A stretch of 64,000 nt of DNA from Rhizobium esperanzae (GTDB taxonomy: Bacteria > Pseudomonadota > Alphaproteobacteria > Rhizobiales > Rhizobiaceae). This document shows positions 8,469-17,532 of this stretch, one piece after another. Each line of letters begins with the position of its first letter. Position 1 is the first letter of the stretch. The DNA is taken from assembly GCF_002204185.1 (NCBI RefSeq), contig NZ_MXPU01000021.1, positions 50,893 through 114,892 of the forward strand. Reading direction: 5' to 3'. A program made the position numbers and the translations under genes. The notes beneath the pieces were generated by a model. That model saw nothing but the letters and a program-made list of their open reading frames with translations, did not search any database and was not told the DNA's origin.

Positions 8469-9158
8469 CTATTCCGAGATCAGCTCGTCCATCTCAGGAC
8501 CGTCCTCGCCCTTGCGCAGCGGTCTAAAGCTCATCCGGTGCAGCGAACACGGCCCATGTTTCTCGATGCCGGCGCGGTGCTGCGCCGTGCCGTAGCCGAC
8601 ATGGGCGGCAAACCCGTAATCCGGAAACACATTATGAGCCCTTGCCATCATCCGGTCGCGCGTCACCTTGGCGACGATCGACGCGGCGGCGATCGAGACG
8701 GAACGGGCATCGCCCTTGACCACCGCCTGTCCGGGGCAATCGAGGCCGGGCGGCACGTCGAGCCCATCCGTCAGCACGTAGCTTGCGGGAACGGCGAGGC
8801 TGCAGATGGCGCGGCGCATCGCGTCCAGGCTCGCCTTGCGAATGTCGGTCTCGTCGATGCGGGTCGAGCTGGAAGAGGCGATGGAAACCGTCGCAGTCGC
8901 CAGGATTTGCACGAAGAGTTCCTCGCGCCGCTGCGCCGAGAGCTGCTTGGAGTCGTTGAGGCCTTCAGGGATGCGCTTCGGATCGAGGATGACCGCAGCG
9001 GCCACCACAGGCCCCGCCAGCGGCCCGCGGCCTGCCTCGTCGGCGCCGGCGACCGGCCAGTGGCCGGCCTTGCGGGCTTTGAGCTCGAGCTTGAAATCCG
9101 GCACGAGGGGGACCGTGTCGAAAAGCAGGGGAGAATCGGGTGGCGTGCGACGTTTCAT
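8469..9158 (-). CDS. rnhB: Ribonuclease HII
   Basis: RNase HII cleaves the RNA strand of RNA-DNA hybrids and nicks at misincorporated ribonucleotides. The catalytic N-terminal block GADEAGRGPLAGPVVAAAVI, the middle LNDSKQLSAQRREEL and the later SIAAASIVAKVTRDRMM with HVGYGT and HRMSF are all present. I chose ATG 9158 (MKRRTPPDSPLLF, 229 residues) because the further 32 upstream codons are unlike the family. It could be read through into the space after the radical SAM gene, which lies upstream on the same strand with a gap of about 170 bases. Confidence 0.95.
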   Translation of the reverse strand: MKRRTPPDSPLLFDTVPLVPDFKLELKARKAGHWPVAGADEAGRGPLAGPVVAAAVILDPKRIPEGLNDSKQLSAQRREELFVQILATATVSIASSSSTRIDETDIRKASLDAMRRAICSLAVPASYVLTDGLDVPPGLDCPGQAVVKGDARSVSIAAASIVAKVTRDRMMARAHNVFPDYGFAAHVGYGTAQHRAGIEKHGPCSLHRMSFRPLRKGEDGPEMDELISE

Positions 9159-9325
9159 GCGGCTGAACCTCGCACGCCAACCCGATTTCCCGCAAGTCCC
9201 CGGATCAGGGCGGCGGCCGGGGACGGTCCGGCGGATGGTGGCGGTCAAAGCCATCCGCGGGAATTGCGCTCGGGGCTCGAAAACAGGGCGGTTTTTCTGA
9301 GCAGCCGATGCGCAAGCTTAAAAAA

Positions 9326-10483
9326 TCAGAGCAGCGACAGCTGTACGCCGCTGCCATCCGGCGGCACGAACAGATCGTCGCGCAGCGGCACACTGCGCCG
9401 CGTCAGCTCGAAGCGCTTCGCCGCCATTTCGAAACGCCGGGCGATCTGCCAGGCATAGGGGCCGGCGCCCTTCATGCGCTTTCCGAATTCGGCGTCGTAA
9501 TCCTTGCCGCCGCGCATCGACCGCACCAGAGACATCACGTGCCGGTAACGATCGGGATAGTGCTGCAGCAGCCAGTCGCGAAAGAGCGGGCTGACTTCGA
9601 GCGGCAGCCTGAGAATGACATAACTCGCCTCGGCGGCGCCGGCAGCCTTGGCCGATTCGAGGATGCGCTCCAATTCGTGATCGTTCAGCGCCGGGATCAG
9701 CGGAGCGGCCATGACGGCAGTCTGGATGCCTGCCTCCGAGAGCGCATGAATGGTCTCCAGCCGTCGCGGCGGTGTGGCGGCGCGCGGCTCCATCGCTCGG
9801 GCAAGCTTGCGGTCGAGCGTGGTGACCGAGATGCCGACGCGCACCAGGTTCTTGCCGGCCATCTCCTGGAGAATATCGAGATCGCGCAGGATCATTGCCG
9901 ATTTGGTGACGATCGACACCGGATGGTTCGCCTTGTTCAGCACCTCGAGGATGCCGCGCATGATGCGCCATTCCTTCTCGATCGGCTGATAGGGGTCGGT
10001 ATTGGTGCCGATCGCGATCACCCGTACCTTGTAGCCTGGCTTGGCGAGCTCCCGCTCCAAGAGCTTCGCCGCGTCGGGCTTGGCGAAGAGCTTCGTCTCG
10101 AAATCGAGCCCTGCCGAAAGCCCCATATAGGCGTGGGTCGGCCGGGCGAAACAATAGATGCAGCCGTGCTCGCAGCCGCGATAGGGATTGATCGAGCGGT
10201 CGAAGGAAAGATCCGGCGATTCGTTGCGGGTAATCGCGGTGCGCGGCTTTTCGATCTGCACCTCGGTCTTGAACGGCGGCAGCTCTTCCAGCGTCTGCCA
10301 GCCGTCGTCGAAGGTCTCCCGCTGCAGCGCTTCGAACCGTCCTGTTGGATTCAATCCGGCTCCGCGCCCGCGCCGGCGGTCGGCCTCGACCCTGAGACCG
10401 GAGGACACGATCATCGCATCGGCAATATCTGCCGTATTGGCAGGCGCGAATGCGGCCTGCCCTGCCAGGGACTGCTCTCTCAT
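9326..10483 (-). CDS. PA0069-family radical SAM protein
   Basis: A 385-residue radical SAM protein related to spore photoproduct lyase-like proteins (PA0069/Rv2578c family). The cluster ligands lie in RGCEHGCIYCFARPTHAYMG, giving CxxxCxxC. The core TIM-barrel strands are visible (VRVIAIGTNTDPYQPIE, VSIVTKSAMILRDLDIL, VGISVTTLDRKLARAMEPRA). The substrate of the family is not established. ATG 10483 has GGGAGAA seven bases upstream and is preferred over a start 32 codons earlier. The C-terminus ends VQLSLL. Divergent from the glycosyltransferase-like gene at 10623. Confidence 0.88.
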   Translation of the reverse strand: MREQSLAGQAAFAPANTADIADAMIVSSGLRVEADRRRGRGAGLNPTGRFEALQRETFDDGWQTLEELPPFKTEVQIEKPRTAITRNESPDLSFDRSINPYRGCEHGCIYCFARPTHAYMGLSAGLDFETKLFAKPDAAKLLERELAKPGYKVRVIAIGTNTDPYQPIEKEWRIMRGILEVLNKANHPVSIVTKSAMILRDLDILQEMAGKNLVRVGISVTTLDRKLARAMEPRAATPPRRLETIHALSEAGIQTAVMAAPLIPALNDHELERILESAKAAGAAEASYVILRLPLEVSPLFRDWLLQHYPDRYRHVMSLVRSMRGGKDYDAEFGKRMKGAGPYAWQIARRFEMAAKRFELTRRSVPLRDDLFVPPDGSGVQLSLL

Positions 10484-10622
10484 CGGATTCTCCCACGGCG
10501 GAAGGCCGTTGCCTCCACCCGTTTTGATGATTAAATTCCTATCGGCAAAATGAGAACAATGCAAGAACAAAATGCGCAAAAGGGTGCTGGCAAAAAATTG
10601 TGCGGCGCATTATGAATAATCG

Positions 10623-11141
10623 ATGTTGACGGTTGTTCTCGAATGCCAGGATCAGGAATCCGAACTGGCGCAGACCTTATCGGTGTTGGTGGCAGGCGCG
10701 GTGGAAGGGCTCGTCAGCGATGTGATCGTGCTTGATCACGGCTCGCGCGACGGCACCTCGCGGGTCGCCGACGCCGCCGGCTGCCGTTTCCATTCACAGT
10801 GGGATATCAAAGACATCGTTCGCTCCGCCCGCGGCGAATGGCTGCTCTTCGTCGAGCCGGGCGCCAGGCCGCAGGCCGGCTGGATCGATGAGATCGCCGA
10901 ATATATGGCGCTGAACAAGACGCCGGCGCGCTTTACCGCGTCGCGCGGCTATCGGCGCCCCTTCTTCCAGCGCGTCGCCCGCACCCGGCCGCCGCTGGAG
11001 CTCGGGCTGTTGATGCCGAAGAACCTGGCGCTCGCCGCCGCCAGAAGCGGTATGCCTGTTGCCGACTTCGCCAAGGGGCAGAAGCCGCGCAAACTCGCAA
11101 GTGAATTGATTCCTTCCTGGGTGGCGCGTGCTGCGCGGTAG
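10623..11141 (+). CDS. Short glycosyltransferase family 2-like protein
   Basis: A 172-residue protein resembling the nucleotide-binding half of a GT-A glycosyltransferase. MLTVVLECQDQE starts a beta strand, VIVLDHGSRDGTSRVADAAG resembles the usual VDDGSTDGT loop, and RGEWLLFVEPGARPQAGWID matches the strand before the metal-binding motif. A canonical DxD is not evident (VEPGA occupies its place) and the protein is shorter than most active family members, so it may not be catalytic. ATG 10623 has no clear Shine-Dalgarno. It is divergent from the radical SAM gene. Assignment to the GT2 fold is fairly good; activity is unknown. Confidence 0.65.
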   Translation: MLTVVLECQDQESELAQTLSVLVAGAVEGLVSDVIVLDHGSRDGTSRVADAAGCRFHSQWDIKDIVRSARGEWLLFVEPGARPQAGWIDEIAEYMALNKTPARFTASRGYRRPFFQRVARTRPPLELGLLMPKNLALAAARSGMPVADFAKGQKPRKLASELIPSWVARAAR

Positions 11142-11171
11142 AATGCCATCCCTGCATCGACGCTGTCCGAG

Positions 11172-11330
11172 AGATTGCCCCTCACCCTAACCCTCTCCCG
11201 TAAAAACGAGGCGAGGGGACGTGCCCAACGCGACGTCGAGATGGAGGAAGCCGGCGCGGCAAATCCCCTTCGCCCCGCAAGCGGGGGTCCGAAGGACGGG
11301 TCGAGACCCGTGGCTCGACCCCGGTCGGTG
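11172..11330. repeat. Two intergenic repeat modules (CCCTCTCCC hairpin; GGGTCGAG hairpin)
   Basis: The 408-base gap between 11141 and 11550 contains two modules. The first (about 11173-11212) is a CCTCTCCC/GGCGAGGGG hairpin around an A-rich loop, also seen at 52183-52222. The second (11282-11330) is the same 49-base module as at 8284-8332. The rest of the gap (11331-11549) shows no gene; the ribosome binding site for the next gene is at its end. Confidence 0.7.
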
Positions 11331-11549
11331 GCGGCAGCCGGATGAAGGGCTAGTCTCGCCGTAAGCGCGCTTTGTGATTACGTCCCGCCATCGCGCAAAG
11401 ATGGCGCGCAATCGGATTTCGCGCTATAATTCGCCCATGGCGCCGCCGAAGCGCCGCGCTTCGCAACGGATGCCGTGAAATGCCGGTGAACGGCAGAACA
11501 GGTCGGCAAATCTCCTCTTCTGCCGGGTTTCCGGCGAAAGGAGTGTGTC

Positions 11550-11885
11550 ATGACACGCGGTAGGATCGACGGCGTACGCAGTATGATCTGCGGGCTGCTG
11601 GCGGTCATATTGCCGACATTGGTGATCGCGCATCCGCATTCGGCAGCATCGCAGACGATGCTCAGTTGCGCAGGCCGATCCGAGGTCGTCAGTTTCCTCG
11701 ACAGGAATTTTGGTGAGAAGCTCACCGCGGTCGGGCTGGTCAATCAGAACGCCGTTCTCGAGGTCTATGCCGCCAAAAGCGGCACCTGGACGCTCGTGGT
11801 CACGGATGTTCACGGCATAAGCTGCATCCTGCTGTCGGGTGATAGCTGGGATTCGATGCCGGCTCTGCCGGGCATTGCCACATGA
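11550..11885 (+). CDS. Small secreted hypothetical protein
   Basis: A 111-residue protein I do not recognise. Residues about 10-35 form a signal peptide (MICGLLAVILPTLVIAHPHSAASQ). The mature part has two cysteines (LSCAGRSE and GISCILLSG), which could form one disulfide, and no known motif. AAAGGAG lies eight bases before the ATG, so the gene looks genuine. It converges on moaB. Probably a periplasmic protein; similar small secreted proteins are widespread in Rhizobiales. Confidence 0.6.
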   Translation: MTRGRIDGVRSMICGLLAVILPTLVIAHPHSAASQTMLSCAGRSEVVSFLDRNFGEKLTAVGLVNQNAVLEVYAAKSGTWTLVVTDVHGISCILLSGDSWDSMPALPGIAT

Positions 11886-11966
11886 CAAACGCCGGCGCGT
11901 CGGCCCCGAAAGTCTGAATCGGATTTTCGAGGGCGCGACCGCGGCGGCTGTAACGGCAGCGCCGGT

Positions 11967-12518
11967 CTATTTCTGTGCGCCGCGTTTCAAGTGCTCGTCC
12001 AGGCGCGGCATGATCTCCACGAAGTTGCACGGTACGCTGCGATAATCGAGCTGTGCTTTCAGTATGCCGTCCCAGGCGTCCCGGCAGGCGCCGGGCGAGC
12101 CGGGCAGGGCGAAGATGAAGGTGGAGTTGGCAACGCCCGCGGTGGCGCGCGACTGGATCGTCGCCGTGCCAATCTTATCGTAGGAAATACGGTGGAAGAC
12201 GGCGGAAAAGCCGTCCATGCGCTTTTCGAACAGCGGTTCCAGCGCCTCGGGCGTCACGTCTCGCCCGGTAAAGCCGGTGCCGCCTGTGGTGATGACGACG
12301 TCGATCTCATCCCGCTCGGTCCAGGTTTTGACCTGGGCGGCGATTCTCTCCCGGTCGTCGGGCACGATCGCGCGCTCGACCAGCCTGTGGCCAGCCTCGG
12401 CGATCCGCGCCGCCAGCGTATCGCCCGACTTGTCAGTCTCCGGGGTGCGTGTATCCGAGACGGTAAGAACCGCAATGCCAACGGCGATGAAGGGCCGTTT
12501 TTCGTCCAAACCTGCCAT
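11967..12518 (-). CDS. moaB: Molybdenum cofactor biosynthesis protein B
   Basis: A MoaB/Mog-type protein (183 residues) that in this family adenylylates molybdopterin or supports that step. Visible motifs are LTVSDTRTPETDKSGDTLAA and the pterin-binding loop ITTGGTGFTGRDVTPEA. The late IFALPGSPGACRDAWDGILK also fits. ATG 12518 has GGAGG six bases upstream and overlaps the ispE stop by one base (TGATG), so translation is probably coupled. A GTG one codon earlier is less likely. Confidence 0.92.
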   Translation of the reverse strand: MAGLDEKRPFIAVGIAVLTVSDTRTPETDKSGDTLAARIAEAGHRLVERAIVPDDRERIAAQVKTWTERDEIDVVITTGGTGFTGRDVTPEALEPLFEKRMDGFSAVFHRISYDKIGTATIQSRATAGVANSTFIFALPGSPGACRDAWDGILKAQLDYRSVPCNFVEIMPRLDEHLKRGAQK

Positions 12519-13402
12519 CACATGCCTCCCGAAACCGTTTCCGTCGCCTGGAAATACCAGTCGGGCCGCGCCTCGTGAAGAGCCGCCGCCGCCTCTCGCG
12601 CGGTGGCCATGTCGGCAAAGATCCCGAAGCAGGTGGCGCCGGAGCCCGACATGCGGGCAAGAAGAGCGCCCTCAGCCTGCAGCATCGCCGAGATTTCTGC
12701 GATTTCGGGCACGACTTCGCGCGCCGGTGGCTCCAGGTCGTTGCGGGCCGCGCCGATTGCCGCAAGCCAGCCGGCCGGCCGGGAGAGGTTCAGGGGTGAA
12801 TTGTTCTTTGCCTTGAGCCGGCGGAAAACCTCCGGCGTCGAAACCCCCTGCAATGGGTTGGCAAGCACCATGGCGAAGGCCGGCAGATCGGGCACGGCTT
12901 CGATCTCCTCGCCGATGCCGCTGGCAATCAGCGGCCGGCTCTCGAGGCACATGGGCACGTCGGCGCCGAGCTTCAGCGCCAGCGCCGCCAGCGCCTCGAC
13001 CGGCAATCTCGTGCCCCAGAGGCGCATCAGCCCCCGCAAAGTCGCAGCCGCATCGGCCGAGCCGCCGCCGATGCCGGAGGCAACAGGCAGGTTCTTCTGG
13101 AGGTGGATGTGAACGGGGAAGGCGAGGGCGCCCACAACCTCGCGCAGGAGGTCGCGCGCTCTGATCACCAGATTGGTGCCGCCGTCGCCGGCAAGCGTCT
13201 CGCCGAAGCGGCCCGACAGGGTGAATGTGTCGGCCTGCGCCGGCAGGAATCCCAGCCGGTCGCCGCAATCCGCGAAGGTCACCAGCATATCGAGCAGGTG
13301 ATAACCATCCGGCCGCTGGCCCGTTACATGCAGGGCGAGATTGATCTTCGCGCGCGCCTCTTCGGTGACGCCGAAAGCGTCGGCCAAGCCCTGCTCAGGC
13401 AT
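12518..13402 (-). CDS. ispE: 4-diphosphocytidyl-2-C-methyl-D-erythritol kinase
   Basis: IspE phosphorylates CDP-methylerythritol in the non-mevalonate isoprenoid pathway. This 294-residue GHMP kinase has EEARAKINLALHVTGQRPDG near the start and the ATP-binding loop PVASGIGGGSADAAATLRGL (about residues 105-124). Its C-terminal motif is ARMSGSGATCFGIF. It overlaps moaB by one base. The TPR gene lies 12 bases upstream on the same strand, so TPR-ispE-moaB is probably one transcript. Polyprenyl diphosphate synthase, a consumer of the pathway's products, is also nearby. Confidence 0.96.
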   Translation of the reverse strand: MPEQGLADAFGVTEEARAKINLALHVTGQRPDGYHLLDMLVTFADCGDRLGFLPAQADTFTLSGRFGETLAGDGGTNLVIRARDLLREVVGALAFPVHIHLQKNLPVASGIGGGSADAAATLRGLMRLWGTRLPVEALAALALKLGADVPMCLESRPLIASGIGEEIEAVPDLPAFAMVLANPLQGVSTPEVFRRLKAKNNSPLNLSRPAGWLAAIGAARNDLEPPAREVVPEIAEISAMLQAEGALLARMSGSGATCFGIFADMATAREAAAALHEARPDWYFQATETVSGGM

Positions 13403-13414
13403 CGGTGGCGCCCG

Positions 13415-15247
13415 TCAGGACTTCTTGTCGACCGGCGGCGGCGTGACCGGCGCCGGATCCGGCTGCTTCTTGTCGGCCGCCTTAGCATCGTCGTCGGCGG
13501 GCAGGCCGTTTGCGACCTTTTCCTTGATCTTCGGAATTTCGGCCGCTTCAGGCGCGGAGGCGAGCGCCCGGTTCCACTGGTAGACGGCTTCGAGCTTGCG
13601 GCCGACGCGCCAGTAGGCATCGCCGAGATGGTCGTTGATCGTCGCGTCGCCGGCCTTGATCTGCGCCGCCCGCTCCAACTCGTCGACGGCGTCGTCGAAG
13701 CGGTTGAGACGGAAATACGCCCAGCCGAGCGAATCGATGATGTAACCGTCGTCAGGGCGGAGATCGACGGCCTTCTTGATCATGGCGAGGCCTTCGTCGA
13801 GGTTCCTGTTCATGTCGATCCAGGAATAGCCGAGATAGTTCAGCACCTGCGGCTGGTCGGGGTTGAGCTCCAGGGCCTTGCGGAAATTCGGTTCCGCCTG
13901 GTCCCACTTCTTCAGCCGCTCATAGGCGATGCCGCGCTGGAAGAAGACGCTCCAGTTGGCGCGGCCGGGGATCGGCCCGATCGCTTCGACCGCCTTGTCG
14001 TAATTGGCGGCCATCGCCTCGTAGTCCTTGGCGTCGGAGAGTACGCTGCCATAGGCGAGATAGCTGCGGATATCCTTCGGATCGGAGGCGATCAGCGCCT
14101 GCAGGTGCTTGCGCGCCTCGTCGACCTTGCCGCCCTGGGCAAGGGCAAGGCCGAGCTGCAGCTCGGAGATGCGCCGCATCGGCGAATCTTCCGGCACCTT
14201 CTTATAGAGGGAGATGGCGCGGTCCATCTGGTTCTGCTTTTCGGCAATACCGCCGAGCAGCACCAGCGTATCGGCGCTGTTGGGGTCGAGCGCATTGGCG
14301 GTCTGCAGGTAGAGAGAGACGATGTCTTCGGCGCCATCGCGGTTCAGCGCGCCGCCGACGGAGAAGAGCACGCCGGCGGCGCCTTCCTCGGCGGTCTTGA
14401 CCTGCTGCTCCTGCTTCTCACCCTTCTCGATGCTGTCGCGCAGCGCATTCAGCGGCGCGTAATTCGGCAGCAGGTTGTCGCCGACCGACACGGCGTCGAG
14501 CGCCTTCTGCTTGTTGCCCTGTGACGCTTCGAGGCGGGCAAGCGCCATCACCGCGCGCATGAAGGTGTCGGGCGCCGTCGCCCCACCTTCCTTGTCGAGC
14601 ACGGCGTCGTTCAGATGCTGGCGGGCCGACTTCACGTCGCCGGTGACGACGGCAATGGCGCCGGCATTGTAATTCTGGAAGATGCGGAACCAGTCCGGCC
14701 CCTTCATCTTCTCGACCATGGCGAGCGCTTCCTTGCCGCGGCCGGCGCCGACCCGGGCCCAGGCGAGCAGCAGGTCGTTCATCATCCGGTCGAGATCGTT
14801 CGGCCCCTTATATTTCAGGATCGACTCGGCGGTCTTGTAGTCGTCGCGGCGCACGGCATCCATGCCGCGCACGATCGTGGTGATGCGCTCGACCGAGGGA
14901 TCACCCTTCAGATCATTGGCGTATTTGACGCCTTCCTTGATGTCGCCGTTGAGCAGCAGCGAGATCATCAGCCGCTGGCGGATTTCGGGATTGCCGGGCT
15001 CGATCTGCAGCGCCTTCTTGTAGAGCGCGATTGCGGTCTCGTAATCGTGATCGACATCGGCGGTGCGCGCGGCGAGGAAGGCGCCGGAGAAAGTGGTGAC
15101 GCTATCGGCATCGAAGAAGCTCTCGGCCTTGCCGGCATCGCCCGCCTTGGCCGCATCTTCGGCACTCGCGCCGGCGATGCCGCCGAGCGAAAGGACAGCC
15201 GTCAGCGCTGCGCTCGTAAGAAGACGGATGGCAATTCTCTGCCGCAT
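13415..15247 (-). CDS. Secreted tetratricopeptide-repeat protein
   Basis: A 610-residue protein with a signal peptide (about 1-30, ending AGASAED) and many TPR units from about residue 50 to 575. Examples are HDYETAIALYKKALQIEPGN, WDQAEPNFRKALELNPDQPQ and YWRVGRKLEAVYQWNRALAS. The C-terminus is a Lys/Pro/Asp-rich tail (PAPVTPPPVDKKS). It is a probable periplasmic scaffold; the partner is unknown. It sits 12 bases upstream of ispE on the same strand, a gene order I recall from other Rhizobiaceae. No enzymatic domain is visible. Confidence 0.88.
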   Translation of the reverse strand: MRQRIAIRLLTSAALTAVLSLGGIAGASAEDAAKAGDAGKAESFFDADSVTTFSGAFLAARTADVDHDYETAIALYKKALQIEPGNPEIRQRLMISLLLNGDIKEGVKYANDLKGDPSVERITTIVRGMDAVRRDDYKTAESILKYKGPNDLDRMMNDLLLAWARVGAGRGKEALAMVEKMKGPDWFRIFQNYNAGAIAVVTGDVKSARQHLNDAVLDKEGGATAPDTFMRAVMALARLEASQGNKQKALDAVSVGDNLLPNYAPLNALRDSIEKGEKQEQQVKTAEEGAAGVLFSVGGALNRDGAEDIVSLYLQTANALDPNSADTLVLLGGIAEKQNQMDRAISLYKKVPEDSPMRRISELQLGLALAQGGKVDEARKHLQALIASDPKDIRSYLAYGSVLSDAKDYEAMAANYDKAVEAIGPIPGRANWSVFFQRGIAYERLKKWDQAEPNFRKALELNPDQPQVLNYLGYSWIDMNRNLDEGLAMIKKAVDLRPDDGYIIDSLGWAYFRLNRFDDAVDELERAAQIKAGDATINDHLGDAYWRVGRKLEAVYQWNRALASAPEAAEIPKIKEKVANGLPADDDAKAADKKQPDPAPVTPPPVDKKS

Positions 15248-15374
15248 TAGAAAACCTTTCTTCGAGAGCGTCCGGCCGCTGCCGGTCGCAAATCAGTCGT
15301 CATCACTGATTCATAACAGGATGGCTTTTTTGGAGCGGCGCTGCAAGAAAATCAGCCTCGATCGCGGCGTTCGA

Positions 15375-16415
15375 TCAATTGACGCGCTCGATGCAGAAGT
15401 CGATCACTTCCATCAGGGCGGATTTCCATATCGTATCGGGAAGCGGCGCCAGCGCGTCCCGCGCGATCGTGCCGTAATGGACCGCCCGGCCGATCGTGTC
15501 GCTGAGTGTGCCGTATTTGGTGATCAGCCCGAGCGCTTTTTCCAGGTTGGCGTCGCTGCTGTTGCCGGCCTCGATCGCATCACGCCAGAAGGCGCGCTCC
15601 TCCGTGGTGCCGCGGCGATAGGCGAGGATGACGGGAAGGGTGATCTTGCCTTCGCGGAAATCGTCACCGACATTCTTGCCGAGATCGGCGGCCTTGCCGC
15701 CGTAGTCAAGCGCATCGTCGACGAGTTGAAAGGCGAGGCCGAGATTCATGCCGTAGGATTTCAGCGCGTTGCGGCCGGAGCGGCCGGCGTCGGCGACGAT
15801 CGGCCCGACTTCGGCGGCAGCCGCAAAGAGGGCGGCCGTCTTGGCGCGGATGACGGAGAGGTAATCGTCCTCCGTCGTCTCCATGTTCTTGGCGACGGAA
15901 AGCTGCAGCACTTCGCCCTCGGCGATCACGCAGGCGGCAGACGAGAGAACATCGAGCGCGTCGAGCGAGCCGACGTCGACCATCATGCGGAAGGCCTGGC
16001 CGAGCAGGAAGTCGCCAACCAGCACGCTTGCCTGGTTGCCCCAGATCATCCGCGCCGTCGATTTGCCGCGGCGCAGGTCGCTCTCGTCGACGACGTCGTC
16101 ATGCAGCAGTGTCGCCGTATGCATGAATTCGACCGAAGTGGCGAGCTTGATGTGGTTTTCGCCGCGGTAGTCGAACAGCGAGGCGGCCGCCAGCGTCAGC
16201 ATCGGGCGCAGCCGCTTGCCGCCGGATGAGATCAGATGGTTGGCCACTTCGGGGATCATCTGCACGTCGGAGCCGGCCTTGGACAGAATGAGCTGGTTCA
16301 CCCGCTCCATGTCAGCCCGGGTGAGATCGACCAACGGCTTGATGGATGCCAGTTTGTTTTTGCTTTCTTCAAGCGGTATGACCACGCCCAACGACCCGGA
16401 CTCCTGTTCACTCAT
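15375..16415 (-). CDS. ispB: Polyprenyl (octaprenyl/decaprenyl) diphosphate synthase
   Basis: A 346-residue long-chain trans-prenyl transferase making the side chain for ubiquinone. Both aspartate-rich motifs are intact: LLHDDVVDESDLRRG (first DDxxD) and FQLVDDALDYGG (second). SSGGKRLRPMLTLAAA is the conserved IPP-binding region. Chain length cannot be read; rhizobia usually make Q10, so decaprenyl is likely. I chose ATG 16415 (MSEQESGS); the open frame extends 115 codons further but that part is antisense to DUF2007 and the methyltransferase gene. Divergent from DUF2007. ubiA, the enzyme that uses the product, is at 41217. Confidence 0.93.
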   Translation of the reverse strand: MSEQESGSLGVVIPLEESKNKLASIKPLVDLTRADMERVNQLILSKAGSDVQMIPEVANHLISSGGKRLRPMLTLAAASLFDYRGENHIKLATSVEFMHTATLLHDDVVDESDLRRGKSTARMIWGNQASVLVGDFLLGQAFRMMVDVGSLDALDVLSSAACVIAEGEVLQLSVAKNMETTEDDYLSVIRAKTAALFAAAAEVGPIVADAGRSGRNALKSYGMNLGLAFQLVDDALDYGGKAADLGKNVGDDFREGKITLPVILAYRRGTTEERAFWRDAIEAGNSSDANLEKALGLITKYGTLSDTIGRAVHYGTIARDALAPLPDTIWKSALMEVIDFCIERVN

Positions 16416-16499
16416 TGCATCTGACAATAGAAAGGGGCGATGGACGCGGCAAGGGGTGAATTGTCGCGTTAGCCGAAATTGGAAGGAAAATGACGGCAA

Positions 16500-16727
16500 A
16501 TGCATGAACTTATCCGCGCCAACGATCCCGTTCTGCTCTCCTTTGCCGAGAGCCTGATGAAGGATGCCGGAATTCACTGCTTCATCGCCGATCAGGGCAT
16601 GAGCGTGCTGGAAGGCTCGCTCGGCATGTTGCCGCGCCGCCTGCTGGTGGATGAGGACATGGCCGACCAGGCCCGCCGCATCCTGATCGACGCCGGCCTC
16701 GGCGGCGAGCTGCGCGACAGGACGTGA
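16500..16727 (+). CDS. DUF2007 domain protein
   Basis: A 75-residue DUF2007-type protein, called a putative signal-transducing protein in databases without an experimental role. It starts MHELIRANDPVLLSFAESLM, continues DAGIHCFIADQGM, and has a C-terminal LLVDEDMADQARRIL typical of the family. It is seven bases upstream of the methyltransferase gene and is probably co-transcribed with it, divergent from the polyprenyl synthase gene. Confidence 0.82.
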   Translation: MHELIRANDPVLLSFAESLMKDAGIHCFIADQGMSVLEGSLGMLPRRLLVDEDMADQARRILIDAGLGGELRDRT

Positions 16728-16734
16728 GCGGGCG

Positions 16735-17532
16735 ATGACCGGCGGATCCGCTGAAACCATCGATGCATTCCATCGCGGCGCCTTTCATATGGTGCAGCCG
16801 AAGGGCAGGGGTCATCGCGCCGGCATGGATGCGATGCTGCTGGCCGCCCTCGTCGCCGACGATCGCCCGGTCAGGGTTGCCGATCTCGGCGCCGGCGCCG
16901 GTGCTGCCGGCCTTGCCGTCGCCTCGCGCCTTGCCAAGGCGCAAGTGGTGCTCTTCGAGCGCTCTGCCGAAATGGCCGATTATGCCCGCCGCAGCATCCT
17001 GTTGCCGGAAAATGCCCATCTCGCCGGCCGCCTCGGTGTCGTCGAGGCCGATGTGACGCTGACCGCCAAGGCGCGCAACGATGCCGGCCTTGTCGATGAA
17101 AGCTTCCATCACGTGATCATGAACCCGCCCTTCAACGATGCCGGCGACCGCCGCACGCCGGATGCGCTGAAGGCCGAAGCCCATGCGATGACCGATGGCC
17201 TGTTCGAAAGCTGGATCCGCACGGCCGGCGCCATCATGATCCCGGGCGGACAATTGTCGCTGATCGCCAGACCCCAGTCGATCGCCGAGATCATCGATGC
17301 CTGCGGCCGGCGTTTCGGCGGCATGGAGATCACCGCCATCCATCCGCGCCCGGGTGAAAATGCAGTCCGTATCCTGGTGACGGCGATCAAGGGTTCGCGG
17401 GCGCGGTTGTCGCTGCGCGCGGCCCTCATCATGCACGAAGAGGGGAGCCACAAGTTCTCCCCTCTCATCGATGATTTCAACAATGGCCGGGCTGCCTATG
17501 CCAGGCTTCGATCGTCAAACGCTAGCCGGTGA
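16735..17532 (+). CDS. TrmN6-like tRNA1(Val) adenine-N6 methyltransferase
   Basis: A 265-residue SAM-dependent methyltransferase. Motif I is VADLGAGAGAAGLAVASRLA (about 42-61), preceded by AGMDAMLLAAL. The catalytic NPPF, in HHVIMNPPFNDAG (about residues 122-134), is the mark of N6-adenine methyltransferases acting on nucleic acids. The overall layout fits the YfiC/TrmN6 family that modifies A37 of tRNA1(Val), though other adenine substrates are possible. It follows DUF2007 by seven bases. Its 3' end overlaps the convergent mntH stop by 11 bases. Confidence 0.82.
   Translation: MTGGSAETIDAFHRGAFHMVQPKGRGHRAGMDAMLLAALVADDRPVRVADLGAGAGAAGLAVASRLAKAQVVLFERSAEMADYARRSILLPENAHLAGRLGVVEADVTLTAKARNDAGLVDESFHHVIMNPPFNDAGDRRTPDALKAEAHAMTDGLFESWIRTAGAIMIPGGQLSLIARPQSIAEIIDACGRRFGGMEITAIHPRPGENAVRILVTAIKGSRARLSLRAALIMHEEGSHKFSPLIDDFNNGRAAYARLRSSNASR

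Noticed and set aside
13103..14524. Plus-strand open frame of over 470 codons opposite the TPR and ispE genes
   Set aside because: Antisense shadow; repeats of DLAALG-type sequence reflect the reverse strand of TPR units.
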